Source: Mannheimia haemolytica
GTDB lineage: Bacteria > Pseudomonadota > Gammaproteobacteria > Enterobacterales > Pasteurellaceae
Reading direction: 5' to 3'
Assembly: GCA_900638155.1 (NCBI GenBank)
Contig: LR134495.1
Coordinates: 248,001 to 312,000, forward strand
DNA length: 64,000 nt
Shown: positions 34,604-42,873 of the stretch, piece by piece
Layout: every line of letters starts with the position of its first letter
Position numbering within the stretch: position 1 is the stretch's first letter
Position numbers and translations under genes: made by a program
The notes under the pieces: generated by a model
The model's database searches: none
Told to the model about the DNA's origin: nothing
What the model saw: the letters and a program-made list of their open reading frames with translations, nothing else

Positions 34604-35536
34604 TTAGACCGCACTTTCCACCTGCCAACACTTCCCACCGTCTAATTTCTCGATAAAAAAATCCATCACCGCTTGCACATTCACTGGGCGATAGGTGCTT
34701 TGTGGGGTGAGCATTGAGATAAAAATCTCGCTCTCTTGGCTGGAAATCAGCTGGTCGGGCAGCACTTGCACCAGCGTGCCGTTGCGTAGCTCGTGATGCA
34801 CCGCCCAATCCGGCATCATCAGCAAACCGCCGCCGTTTACCGCTGTTTCAATCAAGCTGTTGGCATTGTTGCTGATCAGCATCGGCTGTGCCTCAATCTG
34901 CTTCCCTTGTTTGCCAAACCGCCAATGTAACACGCCCAACTGCCCTCGATAAAACAAGCCTTGATGTTGAGGCAAATCGCTCAACTGCTTGGGCGTGCCG
35001 TGTTGGGCGAGATAGCTCGGTGAGGCAAGCAGAAAATGGCGTTGCGGGGCAATGATCCGCAGTTTCAGATTACTGTCCACCAATGCCGATATCCGAAAAA
35101 TCACGTCCGCCGTTTCACTATACGGATCGATAAAATCATCGGTCTGGGTGAGCTGAATATGCAATTTCGGATAACGGCGGTGCAACTCCGCCAAGTGGGG
35201 TGCAATATGTTTCTGCCCGAAGAATACCGGTGCATTCAGGCGAATAATGCCGTGCGGCTCTTGGTTGCTACGATGAAGTTCTTCATTTAGGCTCTGGAAC
35301 TGGCTCAACATTGCATGAGCGTGCTTGGCAAACTGTTCACCCGCTTGGGTCAAACTCATCGCACGAGTGTTGCGATAAAACAGCGTTTGCCCAAAATCAT
35401 CTTCAAGCTGTTTGATTTGCCGAGAAATCACCGAACTTGCCACATCATACTGACGAGCCACTTCGGAAAAGTTTTTCTCACGAGCCACGGCAAGAAAAAT
35501 GTCTAAGGCGTGGAGGGTGGTGTTTTTAGGGTTCAT
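34604..35536 (-). CDS. LysR-type regulator, CrgA/DsdC-like (LysR-2)
   Basis: A 310-residue LysR protein from ATG 35536: winged helix HALDIFLAVAREKNFSEVARQ, then SSVISRQIKQLEDDFGQTLFYR, followed by a full effector domain. The longer frame upstream is rejected because ATG 35536 gives the usual start and the upstream bases belong to a promoter element. It is divergent from an MBL-fold hydrolase gene. The intergenic region starts, at its very start codon, with a TGC-N7-GCA-type element that recurs at four other promoters in the island, making it the likely regulator of that set. Confidence 0.87.
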   Translation of the reverse strand: MNPKNTTLHALDIFLAVAREKNFSEVARQYDVASSVISRQIKQLEDDFGQTLFYRNTRAMSLTQAGEQFAKHAHAMLSQFQSLNEELHRSNQEPHGIIRLNAPVFFGQKHIAPHLAELHRRYPKLHIQLTQTDDFIDPYSETADVIFRISALVDSNLKLRIIAPQRHFLLASPSYLAQHGTPKQLSDLPQHQGLFYRGQLGVLHWRFGKQGKQIEAQPMLISNNANSLIETAVNGGGLLMMPDWAVHHELRNGTLVQVLPDQLISSQESEIFISMLTPQSTYRPVNVQAVMDFFIEKLDGGKCWQVESAV

Positions 35537-35604
35537 TTGTGCTAATTTTGTAAAAGTGTTTTGCAATTGATGAGATTTTAACAAGTATTTCAACCAATTA
35601 AAAT
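35536..35604 (+). promoter_or_regulatory. Family-2 promoter element, copy 1 (MBL-fold gene)
   Basis: Begins TTTGTGCTAATTTTGTAAAA and reaches -10 box TAAAAT at 35599-35604; element start to -10 start is 63 bp. Contains the LysR-type T-N11-A box TGC-N7-GTA. It overlaps the LysR-2 start codon. Confidence 0.7.
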
Positions 35605-35662
35605 ACACCTACTTTTAACGATGACTTATTGGTCATCATTTTTATATTTAATCAGGTGTTTT

Positions 35663-36679
35663 ATGAACAAATTATCTCAAATCAGTACCGTATTATTACT
35701 TACAGGTTCACTTTTCAGCTCGGTCGCTATGGCGCACACTCATCACTCCACAGCGATATATCAGCCAAAAGAAAATGTCGTGGAACAAAAACGCACCCAA
35801 GTAGACAGTTACTACCGTATGATGTTGGGTGAATATGAAGTTACCGCATTGTATGATGGCTACTTATCTATCGGCGTGCCGGCGTATCAACAGTTTACCA
35901 AGCTCACCAAACAACAGTTAGATGAGTTGATTTCAGGGCAATTCCGCCCAATGTTGCCAGATGGTGGCGTGCAAACCGCTGTGACAGGCTATTTAATCAA
36001 TACCGGCAAAAACTTGGTGCTTTTAGATGCCGGTTCAGGCGATGTATTTGATGACAAAGTGGGCAAATTAACGGATAGCCTAATCAAAGCAGGTTATCGT
36101 CCAGAGCAAGTGGATACCATTATTCCAACCCATTTACACTTCGATCACTTCAGTGGCGTAACTCGTAACGGCAAAATGGAATTTCCTAATGCAACGGTTT
36201 ATATCGCTAATCAAGAAAAGGAATTTTGGTTAGATACACCGATCAAAGAAATGCCTGAGCATACCCAAAAATATGCGCAGTGGACACGAGATGCTGTCGC
36301 CCCTTATGCTGCTGCAGGACGTGTGAAGTATTATAATTTGGGCGATGAGATTATCCCGAATTTCAAATCGGTGGCAACCACAGGGCATACCCCGGGGCAT
36401 TCCAGCGTGGAAGTCACTTCCAATGGCGAAAGCTTATTTGTATGGGGCGATTTATTGCACAATCACGCACTGCAATTACCTGAACCTGAGGTCGCTGCGG
36501 AATTTGATGTCGATGCAAAAGGGGCAAGACAAGCTCGTTTAGACATTTTGCCACAATTAGCCGAGCGCAAAGTGTGGATTGCAGGCGCACACCTTCCATT
36601 CCCCGGTTTAGGACATCTACGCAAAGAAGCCAAAGGTTTCTCTTGGGTGCCGGTTGAATATAAACCGCTTGAATACTAA
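35663..36679 (+). CDS. Exported MBL-fold metallo-hydrolase
   Basis: ATG 35663 gives a typical Sec signal peptide (hydrophobic core STVLLLTGSLFSSVAMA, cleavage near residue 24). The 338-residue protein has the metallo-beta-lactamase-fold metal motif THLHFDHFSG near residue 155, and the ligands in TGHTPGHSS and WGDLLHNHA. The family includes lactonases and related periplasmic hydrolases; substrate not known. Divergent from LysR-2 with promoter family-2 element 1. Histidines cluster just after the signal (HTHHSTA). Confidence 0.82.
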   Translation: MNKLSQISTVLLLTGSLFSSVAMAHTHHSTAIYQPKENVVEQKRTQVDSYYRMMLGEYEVTALYDGYLSIGVPAYQQFTKLTKQQLDELISGQFRPMLPDGGVQTAVTGYLINTGKNLVLLDAGSGDVFDDKVGKLTDSLIKAGYRPEQVDTIIPTHLHFDHFSGVTRNGKMEFPNATVYIANQEKEFWLDTPIKEMPEHTQKYAQWTRDAVAPYAAAGRVKYYNLGDEIIPNFKSVATTGHTPGHSSVEVTSNGESLFVWGDLLHNHALQLPEPEVAAEFDVDAKGARQARLDILPQLAERKVWIAGAHLPFPGLGHLRKEAKGFSWVPVEYKPLEY

Positions 36680-36691
36680 TTTGGTATAAAT

Positions 36692-36728
36692 AAAAACACC
36701 GTTTGTTGAAAAACAAGCGGTATTTTTT
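36692..36728 (+). terminator. USS-type terminator after the MBL gene
   Basis: ACCGTTTGTT and AACAAGCGGT pair (one G-U) with a T run after; the right arm is an uptake signal core. The same design recurs after five other island genes. Confidence 0.7.
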
Positions 36729-36749
36729 ATCAGAAATCTGCCGATTTTC

Positions 36750-36761
36750 AGGCAGCCTGAA
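36750..36761 (+). repeat. Kingella-type DNA uptake sequence (AG-kingDUS)
   Basis: AGGCAGCCTGAA, exact, inside the palindrome TTTTCAGGC-A-GCCTGAAA, directly before promoter family-2 element 2. Confidence 0.75.
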
Positions 36762-36767
36762 ACCGAA

Positions 36768-36836
36768 TTTGTGCTAATTTTGCAAAGCTATTTCTCGATT
36801 TATGATGTTTTTCAGGCAAATCTATTCCTCTAAAAT
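36768..36836 (+). promoter_or_regulatory. Family-2 promoter element, copy 2 (OYE-2 gene)
   Basis: Begins TTTGTGCTAATTTTGCAAAG, with TGC-N7-GCA, and ends with -10 box TAAAAT at 36831-36836, 63 bp after the element start. Confidence 0.7.
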
Positions 36837-36867
36837 ACGCCCATCTTTTGAATACAAGGAACAAGCA

Positions 36868-38010
36868 ATGAACCCAAAATACCAACCCCTTTTTGAACCC
36901 TACCCCCTAAACAACGGCGTTACTATCAAAAACCGCCTTACTGTCGCCCCTTTGACCATTTACGACTCAGGGGCGGACGGCGAGATGACCGACGCAGGCA
37001 GAAATTTTTGGCAAAACCGCTTTGACGGCTTTGGCTTATACATTATGCCCTTTACCAATGTGCACCCAAGCGGTATCGGCTTTGAGAGCCCCAACGCTTT
37101 TGACGAGCGTCATTTACCCACTTTAAAAGAATATGCCGAGCTTGCCCACGCACAAGGAGCCAAGGCGGTGGTGCAGATTGCCCATTCGGGACTGCGTGCC
37201 GACCCCGCAATGACGCAAGGCTTTGATGTCGTTGCCCCAACTGGTGATGCTTATGGACGCTTTCGCACGATGAGCGAACAAGAAGTATGGGACATGGTGG
37301 CAAGTTATGCCTATGCGTCCGAGCTGGTTATGCAGGCAGGTTTTGACGGTGTGGAGATTCACGGGGCGAACGGCTGGCAGATTCAGCAGTTTGTCTCGGC
37401 AAGCACCAATTACCACAACGATTTTTGGGGTGGAAGCCTAGAAAAACGCCTGAATTTTCCGCTTGAAATCGTCAAAGCCATTGATGAGATGCGTACCAAA
37501 CACAACCGCTCCGACTTTATCATCGGCTACCGTTTTTCCCCCGAAGAGCCGGGCGAGCGTGGCATTACGATGACAGAAACGCTTGTCCTGGTGGATAAAT
37601 TGTTGGAGCTACCCATTCAGTATCTGCACATTTCGCTGTGGGATTTTTATAAAAAAGTGCGGCGTGGGGCGGACACCAGTCTTACCCGTATGCAGGTGGT
37701 GCACGAGCGTATCAAAGGGCGAGTGCCGTTTTTGGGCAGTGGCAATCTTTATACCGCAGACGATATGCTCAAAGCGTATCAGACAGGTTGGGTGGAGAGC
37801 GTGTCCATCGGCAAAAGCATTATGCTTAATCCCAATTTGGTGGAGCTGATACAAAGCGGGCGGGAAGACGAAATCCAAACCACTTTTGACTGGGATAAAG
37901 CCGACTTCTACCGCTACACCCCGGCAATGCTGCACGGCACAAGGGCAGGACACGACTTTTATCCGCCGAGCAAACAGCTTGGCGTGCGTTATAAATCCGA
38001 GCATTTTTAA
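36868..38010 (+). CDS. NADH:flavin oxidoreductase / Old Yellow Enzyme family (OYE-2)
   Basis: ATG 36868 follows AAGGA at 36856 and gives the family N-terminus (PLFEPYPLNNGVTIKNRLTVAPL). The 380-residue product has the OYE barrel: AHAQGAKAVVQIAHSGLRA near 95, VEIHGANGWQIQQFVS near 170, GYRFSPEEPGERG near 220, and the C-terminal FMN-phosphate loop FLGSGNLYTADD. It differs from OYE-1 in the central active-site loop. It probably reduces activated alkenes or quinones. Preceded by a Kingella-type DUS and family-2 promoter element. Confidence 0.88.
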   Translation: MNPKYQPLFEPYPLNNGVTIKNRLTVAPLTIYDSGADGEMTDAGRNFWQNRFDGFGLYIMPFTNVHPSGIGFESPNAFDERHLPTLKEYAELAHAQGAKAVVQIAHSGLRADPAMTQGFDVVAPTGDAYGRFRTMSEQEVWDMVASYAYASELVMQAGFDGVEIHGANGWQIQQFVSASTNYHNDFWGGSLEKRLNFPLEIVKAIDEMRTKHNRSDFIIGYRFSPEEPGERGITMTETLVLVDKLLELPIQYLHISLWDFYKKVRRGADTSLTRMQVVHERIKGRVPFLGSGNLYTADDMLKAYQTGWVESVSIGKSIMLNPNLVELIQSGREDEIQTTFDWDKADFYRYTPAMLHGTRAGHDFYPPSKQLGVRYKSEHF

Positions 38011-38067
38011 TGAAAACAAGCGGTCTTTATTTTGCAAATTTCTGCAAAAACCTGACCGCTTGCAAGG

Positions 38068-38892
38068 TTATTCCTCTAACCATTTTTTCGGTGTGATCTC
38101 AGCTAAAATCTGCATTTGGTGAATAGCAATCTGGTTTAAACGGCTTAAACGTTCGCTTGGCGATAAGCCGTCTTGAATAAAAACCGCATTGAGGTTTTCT
38201 AAATTTGCCAAACAGATCAGCTGCTCTACACTGGCATAGTCACGCATATTGCCTTTTTGAGCCGGATTTTGTTCTTTCCACTGTTTCGCCGTCATACCAA
38301 ACAGTGCCATATTTAATAAATCTGCTTCATCAGCATAAACCAAATGGAGTTGTGATTGGCTGAGTGCTGACGGAATTAAGTACTGCTTAACGGCATCGGT
38401 ATGAATTCGATAATTGACTTTCGCCAGTTCTCTTTTTACCGTCCAACCTAAACTTTGCTGTTCCTTCTCTTTTAAACGTTGAAATTCTTGGATTAAATAG
38501 AGTTTAAACGGCACACTGATCGCACTGCCAAACTCAAATGCAATATCTTTGTGGGCATAAGTACCACCATATCGCCCTTTCTTAACCACCAATCCAATCG
38601 CATTTGTCCGTTCTATCCATTCCGAAGCGCTCAGTACAAAACTATGTAATCCGGCTTGTGATTTAAAGTGGTCAAATTCGACCACTTTAAAATTCGGGTT
38701 GTGGAGCATTTCCCAAGTTCCGAGAAACTCCAATGTGTATCGGGTTCTGAGCCAATTTTTAATAATATCCGCCGCTCTGGTTTGGTTTTCTTTGGCATTT
38801 GCCATATCGGTTAAGCAAATATAATCCTAATCTTGGATTGAAATGACATTAATTTCTGTTTGTTGAACCCATATTTTCATCTCGTCTTCCAT
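38068..38892 (-). pseudogene. KilA-N domain protein with in-frame amber codon at position 22
   Basis: The frame from ATG 38892 (with AAGG ribosome site) encodes the start of a KilA-N protein (MKIWVQQTEINVISIQD), then TAG at 38827-38829, then continues without further damage (DYICLTDMANAKENQTRA, ILKNW-type helix, FLGTWEMLHNPNF, then SASEWIERTNAIGLVVKKGRYGG) to 38068. KilA-N is a DNA-binding domain of phage and mobile-element proteins; the C-terminal part is of unknown function. The TAG most simply replaces a CAG (Gln). An internal ATG at 38805 could still give a 245-residue N-truncated protein. Confidence 0.8.
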
Positions 38893-38985
38893 TTATTACC
38901 TTTATGGTTCTCTAAATCATAAAAGCTCAAAACTAAAAATCAATCTACAACTTACTATTTCTCGATGGAGATCACAAAAATACTA

Positions 38986-39054
38986 TTTTTGCCAATTTAG
39001 CAAAACTCTTTATCTGATAACCTGCTTTTTTAGCAAAAATCACGCTTTTATAAT
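38986..39054 (+). promoter_or_regulatory. Family-2 promoter element, copy 3 (alpha/beta hydrolase operon)
   Basis: Begins TTTTTGCCAATTTAGCAAAA, which is 19/20 identical to the copy at 45940, and has -10 box TATAAT at 39049-39054, again 63 bp after the element start. The region 38893-38985 shows nothing else. Confidence 0.65.
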
Positions 39055-39084
39055 ACGCCATATCTAAATAAATAGCGTGATTTT
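39036..39084. promoter_or_regulatory. 11-bp inverted repeat flanking the -10 box and abutting the ATG
   Basis: AAAATCACGCT (39036-39046) and AGCGTGATTTT (39074-39084) are perfect reverse complements with the -10 box between them. This looks like an operator overlapping the promoter, or a site that hides the translation start; no Shine-Dalgarno is seen before ATG 39085. Confidence 0.5.
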
Positions 39085-39939
39085 ATGCAAAAACTGAATA
39101 TCGCCACCGAGACCGGCACGATTTTGCACGGTGTCTTATTTAACAGCCCCCAAGCCCGCACTGTGATGATTGCCATCACCGGCATACACGGCAATTTTTA
39201 TTCCAATCCGTTTTATGTCAATTTAGGGCAGACCTTATCGGCAAACGGCATTGATTTTGTCTATGCCCAAACCCGTAACGCTTTTAACCAAATCCCCATT
39301 GTCAATGCGAAAACTGGGCTGTCCCAAACCATCGGTTCGTATAACGAAGACTTCGGCAAAGCACTGGAAGATGTCAAAGCCTATGTGGATTTTGCCCAAA
39401 AACAGGGCTATGGGCGGATTATTTTGGCAGGGCATTCTTTGGGGGCGAACAAAGTCATTCATTATCTGGCAAAGAGCCAAGATAAACGGGTGGATAAATT
39501 TATCCTGCTGAGTCCTGCCAATGTTACCCATTTGACAAACAGCATTAGCGAGCCTGAACGGGCGTTTATCCGTAGCCAAGTACAAAACGGCAAAGGTCAG
39601 ACAATGCTCCCTTTTGAGCTGTTCGGCTGGCTGCCTTGCACCGCAGACACCGCTTATCAGTGGCTGTATTCGCCTGTTTTGAACAATGTGCATCAAGAAG
39701 CGGACGGCGATTTTTCGCAGATTGGGCAGATTACCCACACAGGGGCGTTATTGATTGGCACGCTGGATAGGTTTACCTATGGCGACCCACAAAGCTTTTT
39801 GCACAACATCAACCGCCATTTTCCCAGTGCCGAACACAACACCCTGATTTTTATTGAAAACACCGGGCATACTTATCAGCAAAAAGAACAGGTAATAGCG
39901 GATAACGTGCTTAAAGTCATACAGGATTGGGGGCGGTGA
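39085..39939 (+). CDS. Alpha/beta hydrolase, cytoplasmic (DUF1749-like)
   Basis: A 284-residue serine hydrolase without a signal peptide. The nucleophile elbow is LAGHSLGANKVIHYL near residue 118; ITGIHGNFYSNPF near 31 is the oxyanion region; the C-terminal His is in ENTGHTYQQ near 265. The family resembles fungal/bacterial DUF1749-type and acyl-peptidase-like hydrolases; the substrate is unknown. It starts a three-gene unit with overlaps: its TGA overlaps the ATG of the tautomerase-like gene (TGATG). Family-2 promoter upstream. Confidence 0.78.
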   Translation: MQKLNIATETGTILHGVLFNSPQARTVMIAITGIHGNFYSNPFYVNLGQTLSANGIDFVYAQTRNAFNQIPIVNAKTGLSQTIGSYNEDFGKALEDVKAYVDFAQKQGYGRIILAGHSLGANKVIHYLAKSQDKRVDKFILLSPANVTHLTNSISEPERAFIRSQVQNGKGQTMLPFELFGWLPCTADTAYQWLYSPVLNNVHQEADGDFSQIGQITHTGALLIGTLDRFTYGDPQSFLHNINRHFPSAEHNTLIFIENTGHTYQQKEQVIADNVLKVIQDWGR

Positions 39940-40283
39940 TGGCGTTTATCACCATACAGACCAATGCGGGTATCTCAAAAGAGGTGCAAAAAGAGATTTC
40001 AGACGGCATCGGCAAGGCAGTAAGCCTAATCCCGCACCAGTCGGCAGACAGCATTCTGATTGTGTTTGACGATAACAAAGCGATGTATTATCAAGGCGAT
40101 GAACCTGTGGCACTCATCACGGTGCGTGCTTTTGGCAATGAAAACTACATCGGCTATCGTGAGTTTTGTTCCCAAATCAATCAAATTTTGCACCGCACTT
40201 TACCTATTGCAAGCGGTCGGATTTTTGTGGAATTTTGCGACATCAACGCCTTTGGCATGGGGGCGTTTTATGCCGAGCGTTAA
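39939..40283 (+). CDS. MIF/tautomerase-fold protein lacking the catalytic Pro-1
   Basis: A 114-residue protein from ATG 39939 (overlapping the previous stop). Its ending GRIFVEFCDINAFGMGAFYAER matches the MIF-type pattern (YxDxNAxxxGxxG-like), and its length fits the family. Tautomerases of this fold use an N-terminal proline exposed by Met removal; here residue 2 is Ala (MAFITIQTNAG), so classical tautomerase chemistry is not expected. It overlaps the next gene by 14 bases, so the three genes are co-translated. Function unknown. Confidence 0.65.
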   Translation: MAFITIQTNAGISKEVQKEISDGIGKAVSLIPHQSADSILIVFDDNKAMYYQGDEPVALITVRAFGNENYIGYREFCSQINQILHRTLPIASGRIFVEFCDINAFGMGAFYAER

Positions 40284-41127
40284 GCAAGTCAAAATCTATA
40301 ACTTTACCGACCCGATGATGGGACTGTCTTATGAAAGCGAGCCGTTTTTCAGGCAGCTTGACACCCATTTTGGCAAGCAAGTGGCACTGCATTTTGTGAT
40401 GGGCGGACTGGTGCGTGATGTGGCGGATTTTATGATTGGCGATGATTTTAAAGACGGCAAAGACCACGCCTTTAAACGCTACAATGCCCGCCTTGCCCAA
40501 ATTTATGAAGCCGAACAAGTCATTAGCGGAATGCCGATTAAAATGGACAGACTGGCGTTGTTTGATGAGACGCACACATCGTCCCTGCCTTTAAATCTGG
40601 CGTTTAAAGCGGTGGAAATCATCAGTCCACACCTTGCCGAGCCGTTTTTATACCGTCTGCGTTTTGCCACCATTGTCGAGCAAAGAATGACCACCGATGA
40701 GCGTGTGCTTGCCGATGTTGCCGTTCAAACGGGCATAGCAAAAGAGGCGTTTTTTAAGGCGTATCACAGCGATACGGTCAAACACGCCTTGCAAAACGAT
40801 TTTGACCTGCGGACAAAATGGGGCATTCGTGCCTTACCTGCCTATCTGTTTTGTTATGGCGACAGGCAGATTTTAAAAACAGGCGTGCTGGATTTTGACG
40901 GTTTTGCAAGCGTGATTAAGCAGATTTCAGACGGACAGATTGTGCCAACCACGCCCACGCTAAACACCGCCACTTTGCAACATTTTCTGCAAAAACGACC
41001 GCTTGTTTCGCTCACCGAAATCCGCCACGCCTTTGATTTGGCGGACAATCAGACGGTACGGGAATGGCTTGGTAAAATAGAGCAAAACTGGCGGTGGTTT
41101 GATGAGGAGTTTTTGATTTTGGAGTGA
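40270..41127 (+). CDS. DsbA/FrnE/YjbH-like thioredoxin-fold protein without CXXC
   Basis: From ATG 40270 (inside the preceding gene) a 285-residue protein. The N-terminus (KIYNFTDPMMGLSYESEPFF, then HFVMGGLV) follows the DsbA-family pattern in which DP is normally followed by a CxxC; here the active-site cysteines are replaced (DPMMGLS). A helical insertion (residues 50-140) and the cis-Pro region (WGIRALPAYLF near 200) fit the FrnE/YjbH group. The last about 50 residues look like a winged-helix segment (LQKRPLVSLTEIRHAF). A non-redox adaptor or binding role is plausible but unproven. Confidence 0.68.
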   Translation: MPSVKQVKIYNFTDPMMGLSYESEPFFRQLDTHFGKQVALHFVMGGLVRDVADFMIGDDFKDGKDHAFKRYNARLAQIYEAEQVISGMPIKMDRLALFDETHTSSLPLNLAFKAVEIISPHLAEPFLYRLRFATIVEQRMTTDERVLADVAVQTGIAKEAFFKAYHSDTVKHALQNDFDLRTKWGIRALPAYLFCYGDRQILKTGVLDFDGFASVIKQISDGQIVPTTPTLNTATLQHFLQKRPLVSLTEIRHAFDLADNQTVREWLGKIEQNWRWFDEEFLILE

Positions 41128-41211
41128 AAAATCAATATTAAAAACAGCATTTGCAATAAGGCGTGGCTGGAGCTGGGTGTTTAACATAGCGAAAATCTCG
41201 GACATCAATGC

Positions 41212-41532
41212 CTAGCCTGCTGAAATTCCCAATCTTGCCCAGTAACATAACTCATCGCTGTTATCGAGGGCGGTTTCTGGCAATTGATAATAATTCAGTG
41301 CCACTTGGGTTCTCACGCCTTTTCGGGTAGTGAAATACCGAAACGGCTCACAGCCTTCTTGAATAAACAGCGGTTTGCTCTTCTCATCAACTTTGATATA
41401 GAGCAGATCATCGTCAATAATGGCAAACATTTTCCCATATCGAAACAGCCCCCAACAGCCAAACATTCGTTTCACATTAATTGGGGCGAGCGGGTGCAAC
41501 TGTTCCACAATAAAATCACAAAATTCACTCAT
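41212..41532 (-). CDS. TfoX/Sxy N-terminal-domain protein
   Basis: A 106-residue protein with the TfoX N-terminal domain: INVKRMFGCWGLFRYGKMFA near residue 18, then DDDLLYIKVDE and PFRYFTTRKG. Full TfoX/Sxy proteins of Pasteurellaceae have an extra C-terminal domain and control competence with CRP; this short form has only the first domain, as often seen in other bacteria, so a competence role is uncertain. No partner gene on the same strand nearby other than the HxlR gene upstream. Confidence 0.78.
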   Translation of the reverse strand: MSEFCDFIVEQLHPLAPINVKRMFGCWGLFRYGKMFAIIDDDLLYIKVDEKSKPLFIQEGCEPFRYFTTRKGVRTQVALNYYQLPETALDNSDELCYWARLGISAG

Positions 41533-41622
41533 TATTTAATCCTCTTTATTGCATTTTTGAACACAAACAAGCGGCCTGTTTTTGATAAAAATCTACAAAA
41601 CCTGCCTGAAAATCGCTATTTT

Positions 41623-41976
41623 TTAGGCGGTTTGTTGGGCTAAAATGCCGTTTAAATTCACTTCCAACCAATCCACAAGGGCGTGGATTTTCTCCGCCGC
41701 CTGCGTGCCGTAGGGCGTGAGGGTATATTCAACGTGGGGCGGCACGGTGTCGAAGGATTTGCGAACCAACATTCCGTCTGCCTCTAACTGTTTTAAGGTT
41801 TCGGTCAGCATTCGTTCACTCACGCCCTCAATGGCACGGCGGATTTCCGAAAAACGCTTTGTGCCGTCTTTCAATACAATCATCACCAACACGCCCCAGC
41901 GACTGGTTAAGTGGTTTAAAATAAGTCTGCTTGGGCAGTTTTTGGCAAGAACGTAGCCTCTATCTCTGTTTTCCAT
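41623..41976 (-). CDS. HxlR-family redox/electrophile-responsive repressor
   Basis: A 117-residue winged-helix protein of the HxlR type. The N-terminal Cys that usually senses thiol-reactive agents is present (AKNCPSRLILNHLTSRWGVLVM, Cys14), followed by RFSEIRRAIEGVSERMLTETLKQLEADG. It is divergent from an NAD(P)-binding oxidoreductase gene, with a perfect 22-bp palindrome between them, so it most likely represses that gene until a quinone or aldehyde modifies the cysteine. RBS AAGGAG precedes the ATG. Confidence 0.88.
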   Translation of the reverse strand: MENRDRGYVLAKNCPSRLILNHLTSRWGVLVMIVLKDGTKRFSEIRRAIEGVSERMLTETLKQLEADGMLVRKSFDTVPPHVEYTLTPYGTQAAEKIHALVDWLEVNLNGILAQQTA

Positions 41977-42027
41977 AAAATTAACTCCTTAAAAATCAAT
42001 TGGTTAAAAATTATTTTTAAACTTACG

Positions 42028-42049
42028 TTTTTGTAAGTACTTACAAAAA
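42028..42049. promoter_or_regulatory. 22-bp palindromic HxlR operator
   Basis: TTTTTGTAAGT followed by ACTTACAAAAA, perfectly palindromic, centred between the two divergent genes. GTAAGTACTTAC-like cores are typical for HxlR proteins. Confidence 0.75.
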
Positions 42050-42120
42050 GTAATTTTGATAACTATACTACGACACATCTGATTTATCTTCAACATGCAA
42101 TTAAATATAAGGAGTTTACT

Positions 42121-42780
42121 ATGAAAAAATTTGCCGTGATTGGTGCAACAGGCTTGGTTGGCTCGGCGGTGGTGAAAGAACTTGCCGAGCGTGGACATCG
42201 TGTTACCGCCTTTGCTCGTCACATTGACAAAGTACAAAAAGCCGACAATGTGCAAGCGGTGGCGATTGATGTCAATGCGCCTGATTTTGCTCAAAACTTG
42301 TTGGGCTTTGATGCGGTGGTCAATGCCTTTAACGCAGGTTGGGAAAACCCAAATCTTGCCAATGACTTAAAACAGGGACACGCCAGCATTTTAACGGCGG
42401 CCAAAACCGCCAATGTGCCTTATTTGCTGGTGGTTGGTGGTGCTGGTAGTCTGAACATTGCTCCGAACGTGCAACTGGTGGATACCCCTGATTTTCCTGC
42501 GGAGGTCTATCCTGCCGCCAATGTGGTGCGGGAGTTGTTGAATGAGCTTCGCAGCCGTAATGACATCAACTGGGCATTTTTATCGCCGGCGATGATGTTT
42601 GCCATCAATCCCGTTTCTTTTGAAAGAACAGGTAAGTATCGCACAGGTAAAGATGATGTGCTGTTTAATGCGGACGGTTCGCCTGCGGATATTAGCGTGG
42701 CAGATTTGGCGGTAGCGATTGCCGATGATCTCGAACAAAAAGCGCATTTACATCAACGTTTCACCGTAGCAAGTATTTGA
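42121..42780 (+). CDS. NAD(P)-binding oxidoreductase (YwnB/atypical SDR type)
   Basis: A 219-residue Rossmann-fold protein with the nucleotide motif VIGATGLVGSAVVKEL at the N-terminus, typical of NAD(P)H-binding atypical SDRs such as YwnB or azoreductase/quinone-reductase-like proteins. VGGAGSLNIAPNVQLVDTPDFP near residue 103 is conserved in this group. It probably reduces quinone- or aldehyde-like substrates. RBS AAGGAG before ATG; controlled by the divergent HxlR gene by inference. USS-type terminator follows. Confidence 0.85.
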   Translation: MKKFAVIGATGLVGSAVVKELAERGHRVTAFARHIDKVQKADNVQAVAIDVNAPDFAQNLLGFDAVVNAFNAGWENPNLANDLKQGHASILTAAKTANVPYLLVVGGAGSLNIAPNVQLVDTPDFPAEVYPAANVVRELLNELRSRNDINWAFLSPAMMFAINPVSFERTGKYRTGKDDVLFNADGSPADISVADLAVAIADDLEQKAHLHQRFTVASI

Positions 42781-42790
42781 TTTTTAGCTG

Positions 42791-42826
42791 AAAACACCGT
42801 TTGTCAGAATGCAAGCGGTGTTTTTC
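42791..42826 (+). terminator. USS-type terminator
   Basis: AAAACACCGTTTG pairs with CAAGCGGTGTTTTT; the right arm is an uptake signal core. Confidence 0.75.
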
Positions 42827-42853
42827 TTTGTAAAATCGGCAAAACCACTTTTC

Positions 42854-42865
42854 AGGCAGCCTGAA
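42854..42865 (+). repeat. Kingella-type DNA uptake sequence (AG-kingDUS)
   Basis: AGGCAGCCTGAA, exact, within the palindrome TTTTCAGGC-A-GCCTGAAAA; 9 bp before promoter family-2 element 4. Confidence 0.75.
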
Positions 42866-42873
42866 AAGCACCA

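Noticed and set aside
40060..40269. N-terminal extension of the DsbA-like frame
   Set aside because: It overlaps the tautomerase-like gene completely; ATG 40270 gives the family start (KIYNFTDP).
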